Shown: one piece after another, positions 33,757-63,203 of the stretch | Layout: each line of letters opens with the position of its first letter | Position numbering within the stretch: the stretch's first letter is position 1 | Source of the DNA: Charina bottae | Taxonomy: Eukaryota; Chordata; Lepidosauria; Squamata; Charinaidae | Assembly (NCBI GenBank): GCA_023362775.1 | Contig: JALMGJ010000026.1 | Coordinates: forward strand, 1,777,501 to 1,841,500 | DNA length: 64,000 nt | Reading direction: 5' to 3' | The notes under the pieces: model-generated | Database searches by the model: none | Seen by the model: the letters and a program-made list of their open reading frames with translations, nothing else | What the model was told of the DNA's origin: nothing | Made by a program: the position numbers and the translations under genes

Positions 33757-34699
33757 GGTGGAGCTTGTTGAAAGGCCCTTAATGCTCCAATAAGGCTTGC
33801 CCTGCAGAGTCTATGCCTCGTGCTTCTCCACCCAGGAGCCGCTGAAAACAGTTGAAAATCGGTGACTTCCAAGTTCTGAACCGTTCTTTCTTCTTCCGCT
33901 GAGCTAGCAGATGGTTGGGGGAGGTACTTTGCCAAGGCTTTCCACCCTGTCCAGAAGACCATCTGGTGCCCAACAAAACAGATCGTCGCAGGCTGGGGAG
34001 AAAAGGTTCCCCCTGGCTTCCGAGCCATCTGTGCTGTTGGGGGAGAGGGGGGGGGATGAAAAGGAAGAGGCACCTTTAAACAGAATTATTGAAAGGTGGC
34101 AGAAAGAGGGAGAAGAGGAGGGGGACAGCGAAGGAATGCGCAGAGCGTCTGCAGTGACCTTCCCAAGCACAAAACCAGGAAAGCAGAAAAGCGGGTGCCG
34201 TGACGGAAACGCTCGCAGGTGCTTGCTTCTTCCCCTGCAGAACCAGCCAAGTGGAGATGGTAAGTGGGGGAACGTCCCCTTTGGATATCCTGCCAGTGCG
34301 GGGAGGGGGGGATAAGCAAGAGGAGGGGGATGCTGAGACAGGCCAGGATGGCAAAATGGCCCTGTCTTTCCCCACCCAGTCCCTGGTCCCCCTGCCCTTT
34401 CTTTAATCTTCAAATTAGCATCGGACGTCTGAACTGCATTGGCCAGTCAGAAAGACACAGAAGCCTCGGGGCCCAAAGAGCAGGTGGAACGAGGACTTCA
34501 GATTTTCTGGAATTGGCTCAGGTGCGCCTGCCGCGTTTTACTCGGGTGAGCTCAGAATGACTCCCTTTTTGCTGTATTATGGAAGGCCAACGTTTCCAAA
34601 GCAGAGTGTCGAAATTCAAGGCTGCTTTCTTGGATGAAGTCTTGAGCCCTCTGATGGAGGTTTCTTGGCAACAGTAATAGATCATTTGCCACTCTCCTT
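33757..34699. other. Intergenic, no gene recognised
   Basis: GC-moderate sequence; contains a 19-base stretch with strong splice signals at both ends (see findings). Confidence 0.4.
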
Positions 34700-34775
34700 T
34701 TCCAGGATTTTTTTAAATTCCCAGTCCAGCCTAGAACCCTGGGATTTCCTGATGGTCTCCCATCCAAGGATTAAC
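34700..34775 (-). mobile_element. 5S-derived SINE fragment
   Basis: tgggatttcctgatggtctc ccatccaagg is the reverse of cttggatgggagaccatcag. Confidence 0.6.
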
Positions 34776-35061
34776 TCCATCTGCCTCCTATGAGCTTTCT
34801 GCAAAGCCAGCTGGCTGCTGTCCCCTGCTAGAGGTATCCGATTAATCACTATCCCTCATTCCAAGATCAGACAGTCCAGGATGGGTCAAACGTGTGACCC
34901 TAAATGCACAGAAACTGATAACAAAATGTTTTTGGGAAAGCTCCATCTGATTTGCAACTAGGAAAATCGATGCAAAATGAAGGAAAGGCCTGACAGGAGC
35001 ATGTACTAAATTCAGCTCTTTCCTTTTGAGAAGAAAAGCGGTATATAAATAAAATAGCCAT

Positions 35062-35135
35062 GATTTATTTATTCATTTCTAGCATTTATATGCTGCTCGA
35101 AAAAGCTCTGAGTGGCTTACAATAATACAAAAGTA
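35062..35135 (-). mobile_element. LINE-type tail, reverse
   Basis: tttatttattcatttctagc then gctctgagtggcttacaata. Confidence 0.5.
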
Positions 35136-35391
35136 TTCACCCCAAATTCCCAAATCCAATGACAGTCAATTTCCTAGCCACTGATTAAAATGGTACCAAC
35201 AATTGCTTCCTGCCCTGGATTAAACTCAGCAGGGCAAAACCAGATTATAGCCAAGCTAAAAATCACAGGTACGGACAGGGGCCTGCAGATCCAAGACAGA
35301 GGGATGCATTTGAACTGAAAACGTAATTTCAACAAGGCAAAGAGATGTTGTACATACGTATTTGGAGTGGGAAGTGGGGTTTGCTGGGGAA

Positions 35392-35393
35392 AT

Positions 35394-35448
<55 letters not shown>

Positions 35449-35450
35449 TT
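35392..35450. repeat. (ATTT)n microsatellite
   Basis: About 14 units, directly joined to the tail of the reversed SINE that follows. Confidence 0.92.
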
Positions 35451-35783
35451 ATTTTTATCCCGCCTTTATTATTTTTTTATAAATAACTCAAGGTGGCGAA
35501 CATACCAAATACTCCTTCCTCCTCCTATTTTCCCCACAACAACCCTGTGAGGTGAGTTGGGCTGAGAGAGAGTGACTGGCCCAAGGTCACCCAGCCGGCT
35601 TTCACACCTGAGGTGGGACTCGAACTCACAGTCTCCTGGTTTGCCATTGGCTCCTTCCTAGGGCTGAGAGACAGGGACTGGCCCAAGGTCACCCAGCCGG
35701 CTTTCACGCCTAAGGCGGGACTAGAACTCACAGCCTCCTGGTTTCTAGCCCAGCACCTTAACCACTAGACCAAACTGGCTCTT
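35451..35783 (-). mobile_element. Sauria-type SINE, near full length
   Basis: Minus strand starts agccagtttggtctagtggt, a tRNA-like A box, then gagttctagtcccgcct (B-box-like), a duplicated middle section and the gttatttataaa tail. Confidence 0.82.
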
Positions 35784-36480
35784 TTTTAGTCCAATACATT
35801 CAGAGTTTGTGCTTCCCACAGAGGCCAGCCAGATGCATTTGGAAATCTACAAATTAGGGTGTCTATGAAACAACTCTCCCCCTGTTATCGATTCCTCAGT
35901 AACTCGCCCATAGCCTAGGAGGGATAGACTGCTCCTGTACATGGAAGTTCTACAAAGCTGCAACAGAATGGCAGAGGGTTGCTTTAGTAAAATACTAAAC
36001 TTGAAACTAAGCAAAGAAATAGGAGAAAAAAAATAAGAAAACCTCAAAGAGAGGGGTGAACGGAGAGATGCATTTAATATTTGGGAAGAGTAAAAGAGGG
36101 AAAGAAAAGGAAAAAGATGGTAGCTCTGGTGAGGGACAATAATTCTATTGGCTTGGCTACATAAATTTGATAAATCAAATAAATTAATTAATTCTGTCAG
36201 TGAGCAATGAGTTTGTTAACGAACCTCAGATCAGAAAATTCTGTTTTATACTAGTTATCCATAGTGTTATAATGTTACTATTAAATAAAAATTTTATTGT
36301 TTATAATCAAGAAATCCTCTGAATATATGAGAGCTAGAATGTAGCCCCCCCCCCCAAATACTCTATCATCCAGCAGTAAGAAAGGGGACCTCTTCACTAT
36401 AAAAACCTTCAGTTTATACTGTTAGGGTCCGGGTAGCAAGACTTTAAATTGTATTTATTCATCCAATGTATATATTTATT
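35784..36480. other. AT-rich intergenic sequence
   Basis: No gene or clear repeat; C run near 36345. Confidence 0.35.
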
Positions 36481-36535
36481 CAACTGCCCAGAGTTGCTGG
36501 GAATCGGGCGGCATATAAATTATTATTATTATTCC
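36481..36535 (+). mobile_element. LINE-type 3' tail
   Basis: caactgcccagagttgctgg gaatcgggcggcatataaa then (TTA)n. Confidence 0.55.
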
Positions 36536-36658
36536 CAGAATAATGTCACTTCTATCTAATATGACTGGTTTTGCTCAACAGCCTTCATTATGAAAAACTG
36601 CAGACTCTTCCCCTCTTCCAAGGAGGAGATTAACTATGTTTTACAGATGCTATGTTTT

Positions 36659-37036
36659 AGGGGCGCGCGATGGCTCAGTGGTTAAGATGCCAGGCTTGTC
36701 GATCGGAAGGTCGCAACTTCGGTGCTTTGAGACCCAAGTGCCGCGTGACGCCGAGCGCCGCGTGACGGAGTGAGCTCCTGCACTCACCCCAGCTCTTGCC
36801 AGCCTAGCAATTCGAACGCATGCAAATGCAAGTAGATGAATAGGTACCACTTCGGTGGGTAGGTAACAGCGTTCCGCGCACGTCATGCCGGCCACATGAC
36901 CGCGGAAGCGTCTTCGGACAACGCTGGCTCTTCGGCTAACAAACGGAGATGAGCACCAGCCCCTAGAGTCGGACACGACTGTGCAGGGGAACTTTTACCT
37001 TTACCTTTACCTTTACCTTTACCTTTACCTTTACAG
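36659..37036 (+). mobile_element. tRNA-derived SINE, full length, (TTTACC)n tail
   Basis: Head gatggctcagtggttaagat (A-box-like) and cggaaggtcgcaacttcggt; body with catgccggccacatgaccgc and gagtcggacacgactgtgca; tail of about seven (C)TTTAC repeats. Lies about 600 bases before GNRHR2. Confidence 0.8.
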
Positions 37037-37642
37037 ATGCTCATCATGCCACACCTCTGGGAAACAATGGCCATAACTGAAGGATGCGCAGCCCCATGAT
37101 AATTACACAGAATTCAAGCCACGGATTTTCATTTCAGCACTTCTGGAAACGGGGGCGGGTACGGGGGCAGAATAAAGTGAAAGACAGCCGGCTTCTGTCC
37201 CCTTCCAGGTAGCCAGGTGGCATCAGGACCCCTGGACCTTGCGAGAGGCCGGACAGGACTGCCACAGAGAGGAGGCCAAACCGTGGCACGCACGTGACCG
37301 TCTTCGCACTCCCTGCCACAGACGCCGACTAAGGCGCAGCCTTTCCCCATGCAGACCCTGCGCCCCCAAATAAAGCATGACGTCTTCCAAGGGGGAAGTC
37401 TCTCCAGTGGGATCCCAGGACCCCAAAGTCACTTTGCCCCCCAGATAACTACCTGCTTCAAGAAGGACTAATGTCAGCTGACTTTACACCGACGACAGCT
37501 ACAGTATGCCTGAGCAGGGAGCCATGCCCTGCCGTCGCCGGTTCTCCCAAGCTCTTGGCAAACCAGGACTCCCTGGAGAAGCGGAGGGGGCCCATCTTGG
37601 GTGGGAGCCCCAGGTCCAGCTCTTGGACCTGTCTGGCGAAGG
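37037..37642 (+). other. GNRHR2 upstream region
   Basis: Unique sequence expected to hold the 5' UTR and promoter; no TATA box or CpG island stands out. Confidence 0.4.
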
Positions 37643-38194
37643 ATGCTCCTCCTCCCTTCGGAAGGCTTGATGCTGGTAGAGCCAATGAACGCCACCCTCC
37701 GGGGCCAAGGGGGGTCCAACGACCCCGGAGACGTCTTCAGCCGAAGCGAGCTCCCCAGTGGCGGTTCCCAGCTGCCCACGTTCTCCACAGCGGCCAAAAT
37801 CCGAGTGGCCGTCACGGTGGCCCTCTTCTTCTGCTCAACCGGGGCCAACGCCGCCATGCTCTGGAGCGTCACCCAGAGGTTCCAGCGCAAGCCGCACCTC
37901 CGCATCCTCCTCGTGAACCTGGCTGCTGCCGACCTGCTGGTCACCTTCGTGGTGATGCCGCTGGACGCCGTGTGGAACGTCACGATCCAGTGGTACGCCG
38001 GTGACCTGGCCTGCCGGCTCCTCATGTTCCTCAAGCTGGTGGCCATGTATGCCTGCTCCTTTGTGACTGTGGTCATCAGCCTGGACCGCTGGGCTGCCGT
38101 TCTGCACCCGCTGAGGGTCAGCAGAGCCAAGAGGAAGAACAAGGCGATGCTGTGTGTGGCGTGGGCCCTGAGCGTCCTCCTAGCAGTGCCTCAG
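37643..38194 (+). CDS. GNRHR2: GNRHR2 exon 1 (N-terminus to TM4)
   Basis: 552 nt, ending phase 0 at cctcag/gtaggc. It carries the extracellular start, TM1-TM4 and the VVISLDRWAAVLHPL segment. The downstream intron opens almost at once onto a large repeat array (38275-38787). Confidence 0.93.
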
Positions 38195-41100
38195 GTAGGC
38201 AGAACAAAAAAGGAGAAAACCGGTTGAAAAAAGGAGAAAACCTCCATTCTGCCTCTGATATTGTTCTTCTAGGTCAGCATTTCTCAAGCTTGGCAGCTTG
38301 AAGATGCGTGGCCTTCAACTCCCAGAATTCCCCAGCCAGCGTGCTTGAAGATGTGTGGGCTAGCTGGGGAATTCTGGGAGTTGCTTGGAATTGCTAGCTG
38401 GGGAATTCTGGGAGTTGAAGCCCACACATCTTCAAGCACGCTGGCTAGGGAATTCTAGGAGTTGAAGCCCACACATCTTCAAGCACGCTGGCTGGGGAAT
38501 TCTGGGAGTTGAAGCCCACACATCTTCAAGCACTCTGGCTAGGGAATTCTGGGAGTTGAAGCCCACGCATCTTCAAGCACTCTGGCTAGGGAATTCTGGG
38601 AGTTGAAGCCCACGCATCTTCAAGCACTCTGGCTAGGGAATTCTGGGAGTTGAAGCCCACACATCTTCAAGCACGCTGGCTGGGGAATTCTGGGAGTTGA
38701 AGCCCACACATCTTCAAGCACACTGGCTGGGGAATTCTGGGAGTTGAAGCCCACACATCTTCAAGCTGCCAAGGTTGAGAAATGCTGTTCTAGGTATACT
38801 TTCAGCCCATCCGATCATCATGTTTTCTGGGTGGATTATGAAGTCGCATCACTGCATGAACACAAAACAAACAAACAGAAAAAAACAATTCAATACATTC
38901 AATACCATCTAAGGTCATCATCACTGTCTGCTAATCTAGTGGCGGACAGTTCCAAACATCTCTTCCACTCCACCTCTTCTATTCTTCTGTTCCCTATCTG
39001 AAAGGATTGATTGATTGATTGATTGATTGAATTTATATGGCCGCCCGTCTCACGAAAAGTGACTCTGGGCGGCATACCACAATCCAATAAAGCGGCAGAT
39101 ATATAAAACAATCATTACCTAACACCATTATATAATGATTATTTAAAAAAAAAACATTAAAAACCATGAAGCAGAACCAAAACAGAGAAAAGAAAATAAG
39201 AAGTAAGAAACTTAGTTTGGAAGTATAGCCCATTAAGCAAGGGGTCTTGGGGAAATAACGCCCCGTAGCATTTGGGGAGGGGTGCAGTTGAGGCCACCAT
39301 TACTCTAAAGCAGCGTTTCTCAACCTTGGCGACTTTAGGACCCGTGGACTTCAACTCCCAGAATTCCCCAGCCAGCCCTGTGGAAGTCCAGGGGTCTTAA
39401 AGTCGCCAAGGTTGAGAAACGCTGCTCTCGAGCAAGGCTTGTCTTAACCAGGACTGAAACCGAGACTTTAATCTCTCTCTGTTGTGTGTGTGGGAAATGG
39501 CCTTTCTTTTTCCAGATGTTTGTCTTCCACACTGTCAGCCGGTCCCAGCCCACCCATTTCGTCCAATGTGCCACTGTGGGAAGCTTCGAGGCGCACTGGC
39601 AAGAGACCCTTTATAACCTGTTCACTTTTTCTTGCCTCTTCCTGCTGCCGCTGCTGGTCATGGTTCTCTGTTATTCCCGCATCTTCATCGAGATGTCAAG
39701 GAAGATGGCGCAAGCAAGTGGTGGGTCTGGTGAGGCTTCCCTGGAGGGGCGGTGCATGGGGGGGCTCAAGGAGAATGCAAAACGCCACGGGGGCTTTTAA
39801 ATATCCTTTCTGCAGGCAGCTGAGTGGCCTGCTGCAAAGCACCATACCGGTAGTCCTCACTTAACGACCATTCGTTTAGTGACAGTTCAGACTTAAGACA
39901 GCACCAAAATACCCGACTTACAACTGGTCCTCACACTTACAACTGTCACAGCATCCCTGTGATCATGACTCGGGCACTTGGCAACCGGTTCGCATTTACG
40001 ACCATCGCAGCCTCCCGCAGTCACGGGATCACCATTTTCGACCTTCCTGGCCGGCTTCCGGCAAGCAAAATCAATGGGGAACTGCATGATTCCCTTAACG
40101 ACTACGTGGTTTGCTTAACAACCTTGTGATTCACTTAACAACTGTCGCTAAAATGGATGTGAAATCGGGTCAGATTCGTTTAATGACCACATCGCTTAGT
40201 GACCAAAATTCCAGTCCCAATTGTGTCGTTAAGCGAGGACTACTTATATTGATAAAGGCATGAAACCCCCCAAACAGGCTCAGTCTTTGGGGTGAACCCC
40301 CTGAATTGTGCATGGCATTTCATGGCATTTATGTCTGATTTCCCTAATGAAATCAAGGCCAGCCAAGAAAGAAGGAAGTTGAGAACAAGAAATGAGAAAC
40401 AATGTGGGTGATGACATCATCACATCGATGACCCATTTGAGTCATGTGCACCATGAGATGATGACACACGTCCTAACGCAGTTGGCTTCTTTGGGGCTCG
40501 GGGAACTTTGTGAATGGAGCCAATCACAGTTTGTGCAAGAAGCCATAATTAAGCCAAAGATAGCATGGCATAGACCATAGCTTTCCAAACTGTGTGTCGT
40601 GACACTTTAGTGTGTTGCAACACACAGTTTAGTGTGTCGCGAAACAACCCGGAAGTGGTGGCGGTGTGTATGGCAGCGGCGGCAGCGACGCGCCATCAGC
40701 GTTTCCGCGTTTTAGCAGAAAACACGAGGCTGCCGCTGCCGCCGCCGCCACCACCATGCACACCGCCGCCGCGCGCCCCCCCGCGCCGCTGCCACCGTTG
40801 GTGTGTCACCAACGGCGGCAGTTTGGAAAGCACTGGCATAGACGATTGAGCTCTCGTGGTCACCTCCTTTCTCCTGCAGCGTCGCCCACGTCCAGGGAGG
40901 TCCGCCTGCGCTGCTCTCGCAACAACATCCCCCAGATCCGGGTCCGTACCCTGAAGATGTCGGCCATCGCCGTCCTGACCTTTGTCGTCTGCTGGACGCC
41001 CTACTACCTGCTGGGCCTGTGGTACTGGTTCTCCCCCGAGATGCTGGCCCGGGAGCAGGTGCCGCCCTCCCTCAGCCACTTCTTCTTCCTCTTCGGCCTC

Positions 41101-41265
41101 TTCAGCACTTGCCTCGACCCGCTGGTGTACTGTTTCTGCTCTTCGCGCTTCCGGACCGGCCGCAGGCAGCCGAAGGAGGCGGCCAAAGCACCTTCTTTCC
41201 GCATGGCCTCCTTCCAGGCATCCGCAGTCAGCACCTGCCCCGTGGCAGAGCCCGGAGGCAGCTGA
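37643..41265 (+). CDS. GNRHR2: Gonadotropin-releasing hormone receptor type II, whole gene (3 exons)
   Basis: A seven-helix class A receptor for GnRH at the plasma membrane, expected to couple to Gq/11. Coding exons 37643-38194, 39516-39729 and 40880-41265 give 1152 nt (383 aa plus stop) with matching phases. Landmarks: N-glycosylation site NAT near the start; QLPTFSTAAKIRV before TM1; GAN in TM1; LAAADLLVTF in TM2; Cys of DLACRLL paired with FVQC in loop 2; DRW at the end of TM3; QETLYNLFTF before TM5; CWTPYYLLGLWYWFSP in TM6; DPLVY in TM7. Asp in both TM2 and TM7 and a ~40-residue cytoplasmic tail mark a non-mammalian or type II receptor, unlike tail-less mammalian GNRHR. The first ATG (37643) has A at -3; 37670 or 37685 could also start. 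The exon 2 end could be 39720 instead of 39729 (same phase). Intact, whereas human GNRHR2 is disrupted. Confidence 0.93.
38275..38787. mobile_element. Family A element expanded into a ~60-bp tandem array
   Basis: Terminal cagcatttctcaagcttggc and ccaaggttgagaaatgctg, flanked by identical ttctaggt (38267-38274, 38788-38795). About eight inner units containing ggaattctgggagttgaagc and acatcttcaagca. In GNRHR2 intron 1. Confidence 0.92.
39003..39085 (-). mobile_element. LINE-type tail, reverse, with (GATT)n
   Basis: gattgattgattgattgatt followed by ggccgcccgtctcacgaaaa. Confidence 0.6.
39311..39424. mobile_element. Family A element
   Basis: cagcgtttctcaaccttggc and gagaaacgctg; flanks ctctaaag and ctctcgag agree at 6 of 8 bases. 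Confidence 0.82.
39516..39729 (+). CDS. GNRHR2: GNRHR2 exon 2 (loop 2 and TM5)
   Basis: Starts after tttttccag with MFVFHTVSRSQP and carries ECL2 and TM5 (LFTFSCLFLLPLLVMVLCYSR). Leaves phase 1. The donor gtgagg (GT at 39730) is the best of three in-phase choices; 39720/gtgggt is the main alternative and would remove three residues from loop 3. Confidence 0.88.
39845..40248. mobile_element. Family B element, full length
   Basis: taccggtagtcctcacttaa to aagcgaggactacttata, in GNRHR2 intron 2. Confidence 0.8.
40576..40835. mobile_element. hAT-like element, family C, perfect duplication
   Basis: catagctttccaaactgtgt to gtttggaaagcactg with gcatagac at both sides. Its right side is 44 bases from GNRHR2 exon 3. 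CpG-rich inside. Confidence 0.9.
40880..41265 (+). CDS. GNRHR2: GNRHR2 exon 3 (TM6, TM7, tail)
   Basis: Starts after tctcctgcag, 44 bases past the end of a transposon copy and its duplicated target. It encodes the basic end of loop 3 (RNNIPQIRVRTLKMS), TM6, TM7 and a Ser-containing tail ending AEPGGS, stop TGA at 41263. Confidence 0.92.
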
Positions 41266-41720
41266 GCGTGCAACCAGAACACGCCCGCGGCCCAAAGCTG
41301 GCATTGCCCAGGGAGGAGAGGGTGGCAGAGAGTTCGACCTGAAAGGCGAGCCGTCGGGCAGCCTGCCCGCTTTTCTGTTCTGGCAAAGTCCAGCTCAGGA
41401 ACTTTTCTACGAAGGAGAAAGAAATCCAGATCAAATCGTGGATTCCGTTTCTGAATCGGAAGCAACTCAGAAAACAGATCCAATTCGAGGTTCAACTTAA
41501 ATGATCAGATGAGATCAATTTGATTCAGGCTTTTGAACCAGTTTGGGGGGAAAAAACACCTGTTTCCGGCCATGTTTCAATGCATCCAGAGCACCACAAT
41601 CGATTCAGAGGCCTCAAATCTGATGTCTGGTTTAAATTCCTGACATTCTGCAAAAATTCAACTCTCAGATATTCAGGTGTCTTCCATTTGAGGTGTCTTA
41701 ATGTAACATGTCTTCAGAGA
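41266..41720 (+). other. Probable GNRHR2 3' UTR
   Basis: Unique sequence after the GNRHR2 stop; no AATAAA found before the next repeat. Confidence 0.35.
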
Positions 41721-42050
41721 TACAGGAAGTCCCTGCTTAACAACCACAATTGGGACCAGAATTTTGGTTGCTAAGCGAAGCGGTCATTAAGCAAATCTGA
41801 CCCAATTTTATGACCTTTTTGTGGCAGTCGTTAAGTGAATCACTGTGGGCGTTAAGCGAACCACATGGCCGTTAAGTGAATCACGCAGTTCCCCATTGAT
41901 TTTGCTTGCCAGAAGCCAGGCAGGAAGGTGACCACGGGGACACTGCAACGGTCATAAGTGTGAGGACCGGTTGCAAGATGTTTTTTTTCAGCACCGTCGT
42001 AAGTCCAAACTGTCACTAAATGAATGGTTGTTAAGTGAGGACTACCTGTA
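41721..42050. mobile_element. Family B element
   Basis: tacaggaagtccctgcttaa to gtgaggactacctgta. Confidence 0.8.
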
Positions 42051-42163
42051 GTCATTTACTAGCTGCTGACTTTAGCACATAAAACAATACAGCTGGCAAT
42101 ACAACAACACATTCATATTGGATAGATCAAGTACAATTTTCAAAGAAATTCCAATCTGTAGGT

Positions 42164-42425
42164 CGGGGCTTTCCAAAGTTTTTCCCGCGGCAACACACCA
42201 ACCGGTGTTGGTGTGTCGCCGCGGGAAAACCCGGAAGTGCGGCAGCGTGCAAAAACCCGGAAGCGCTGCTGCTGCTTTCGGGTTTTGCGCGCTGCAGTTG
42301 GTGTGTCACCACGAGAAAACCTGGAAGCGCTGATGATGATCAGCGCTTCCGGGTTGTGTGGCGACACACCAGACTGTGTGTGGCGACACACTTTTGTGTC
42401 GCCACACACAGTTTGGAAAGCTCTG
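42164..42425. mobile_element. hAT-like element, family C, perfect duplication
   Basis: cggggctttccaaagttttt to gtttggaaagctctg with ctgtaggt at both sides. Confidence 0.9.
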
Positions 42426-42988
42426 CTGTAGGTAATATTGGTGTCAGGATGTCATCCATGCCATCCTCCCATGGCACCAGGAAGGAACATCCCGCCAGTC
42501 TGTTAAACTCACAGGGTCCTGTAAAGTAGGGGAGAATGCTGGCGATGGGGCTTTGATGTATTCACAGAACTGCAAACATGTTAATCAAAGTATCGTGCTG
42601 AGCGATTCAGCACCCAGGATAGATCAAAGGGCGAGATCGCCGCATTAGTTAATTTGGACCCAGAAAGACCTGGAAACTAAGAGACGAAAGGAAAGCCGAC
42701 CGAGCCACGAATCCCGGGGGGGGGGGGGGGGAGGGACTTGGAGATTCTTAAACTGTTGGTTGTGGGAATTTTATTCACTCGAGTCTTTAACGTGCAATGG
42801 ATCACTGGCTTTAATAAAGATTCCTTCATATCCCTGAGGGGCTTGTGTCAGGAACCCTGATTTAATAGTCAACGGATCGAGGGCATCACAATTGGCTTGT
42901 TACATCTCAGAAATCTACTTTATAAAATACTGTGGCAAATTCTTCACTAATTATCTACCATGCTACTTGTTCACTGTGATAGCTCCTA

Positions 42989-43053
<65 letters not shown>

Positions 43054-43704
43054 TTGGATATGCCCCCACAGATAATGGTAATTATTCCGCTTCTTCTGAT
43101 GAATTTCACGAGAGTTTGACTGAACGGCCTTCAGATTGTATTTCCAGACTCAGTATCTGCTCAGACACAATTTTGGTGGCACAAGCCCAGAATATTTTCA
43201 TCCTTTCGTGAGTCTATCTTTCTGCTCACGACCACAGCCGTGGAAAGAGGCTTTCTTTTCAAACGTAACACGCATGTTCAAGTTTCCAAACAAAGCCACA
43301 GGACCTAAACTGAAGCATACGAAGCCCTGATGCCCATCTTAGGCAATGCATTAGGATTCACGTGTGGGTGATGCCAATGTGGTCCAAGTGGTCAGTCAGA
43401 ACATGTTAAGAACGTTGGTAACACGTCCTAAATTTACACACGCATTATTACCCTTGAAAAGGCCACTTTGAAATAATGTTTCCTAACAATGCACCTTGGA
43501 AATAAATTGATTTCCCACTGATATTATTCTGGTTGGCTGGCAGATTATTAATGAAATAACATGTTTAAGAACCCCCAGATGTAAGTTCTTTCTTTTAATA
43601 TTTATGACACTTCCAGTCCTAAAAGTCTGGGCCTTTAAAGAGGTGGGTTGAATTGGATTTCCATATCCGTGGACTTTTTTTCTGGGTCAAAATCTTACAG
43701 CTGA
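42426..43704. other. Intergenic, AT-rich
   Basis: No gene seen. Holds a 14-base G run (about 42718) and an (AAT)n microsatellite at 42988-43045. Confidence 0.4.
42988..43045. repeat. (AAT)n microsatellite
   Basis: About 18 units of taa/ata. Confidence 0.92.
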
Positions 43705-43712
43705 CTGTAGAA

Positions 43713-43847
43713 CAATATTTCTCAACCTGCGCCTCTTGAAGATGGGTGGACTTCAACTCCCAGAATTCCACAGCCAGCAAAGCTGCCTGGGGAATTCTGG
43801 GAGTTGAAGTCCACCCATCTTCAAGGGGCCCAGGTTGACGAACACTG
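43713..43847. mobile_element. Family A element
   Basis: Flanked by ctgtagaa and ctctagaa (7/8). Sits about 300 bases before the SCYL1 CpG region. Confidence 0.83.
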
Positions 43848-44495
43848 CTCTAGAACCCCTTGGTCATTGTATAGCTGGTGTTTTCTCTGCTTTTTAACCA
43901 TTTCCCTTCAATCTGATGGAAAAGAAAAAACGATTTTCAAGAAAGAGGGTGGCGTTCTTGCACTTATTTAGGTGACCCAGGAGCGTGCATCCACGTCCTG
44001 TACAATCCTTGCACAATGTTCTCCCCAGGGATATCCACGCTTCCATTCGACCCTTCAGGAGCAAATTCCGGGTGGGTGGGTGGTGGGCATGCAGCCACAA
44101 ACTCCCCAACCCGACCCCACGGGCCACGTTCGCACAGCCCGCTGGGCTAAATGGGGGTTGGCGAGTAGGGGGCTCTTGCACGTGCAAACACCCTTCCCCC
44201 TCCCTCCAGGAGCGGCGCTGGCGTTCCCGCGGACGCGCGTCACTCTCCGCACGTGTGCACGCGAGATCCGGCGCTAGGAGGCGGCCGGCCCCCCGTGCAC
44301 TCTGCACACGCTCGGCGGCGGCCTCTCGCCAACCACTTCCGGGGTTGCATAGAGGATCCGGGGCTGAGCCTGGCGATCCGGCGGAGCTTCCTTCTTGCTG
44401 GCTTGCTGGCTGGCGTTGCAAAGCCACCGGTGACGTTTGCTTGCTTGCTTGATCGCTCGCTCGCTCTGCAAGCGGGCGCCCCTTCCCGGAGGAGG

Positions 44496-62693
<18,198 letters not shown>

Positions 62694-62825
62694 GTCAGTG
62701 GGGCAGGAAAACACTGCTAACCAACCAGGTTGAGTCTACCAACTTAGCTAGGCTTTGAACGCTAACGGAGCCGAGGAGAACCTGGACTGGTTAGGTGGGC
62801 TGTGTGAACATGGCCAGTTTGTGTA

Positions 62826-63203
62826 TACAGGTAGTCCTCGACTTACGGCCGTTTGTTTAACTATGGTCCGCAGTTACGACAGCGTCGGAATTGGTGCTTT
62901 ACATCCCGTAAAGCACTTCCGAACGTCGCAAAAGTCGCACCACCACCCCCGCGGTCACATGATTGCATTTCGGGCACTTAGCAACCAGCTCACATTTATG
63001 ACCAGCTGCTGTATCCCACAGTCATGTGATCGCGTTTTGAGATTTTTTTGCCATTTTCCAGCAAAAAACGCCCATTGGGGAAGTTGGATTCACTTAATGA
63101 CCGCCGTAAAAATGGTCGTAAAATCGGGTCCAGTCATGTGGTGACTTGACTTACAATGGAAATTCCAGTCCCAATTGTGGTCCTAAGTCAGGGACTACCT
63201 GTA
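62826..63203. mobile_element. Family B element, full length
   Basis: tacaggtagtcctcgactta to gtcagggactacctgta. Confidence 0.82.

Noticed and set aside
36659..36730. A tRNA gene
   Set aside because: The tRNA-like head is followed by a SINE body and tail repeated at two other places; no proper cloverleaf 3' half.
28196..37642. LIX1L or RBM8A between ANKRD34A and GNRHR2
   Set aside because: Searched translations for their conserved stretches and found none; the interval holds UTR-like sequence and repeats.
38275..38787. A CRISPR array
   Set aside because: Regular units but no unique spacers, vertebrate intron, and units derive from a known local transposon.
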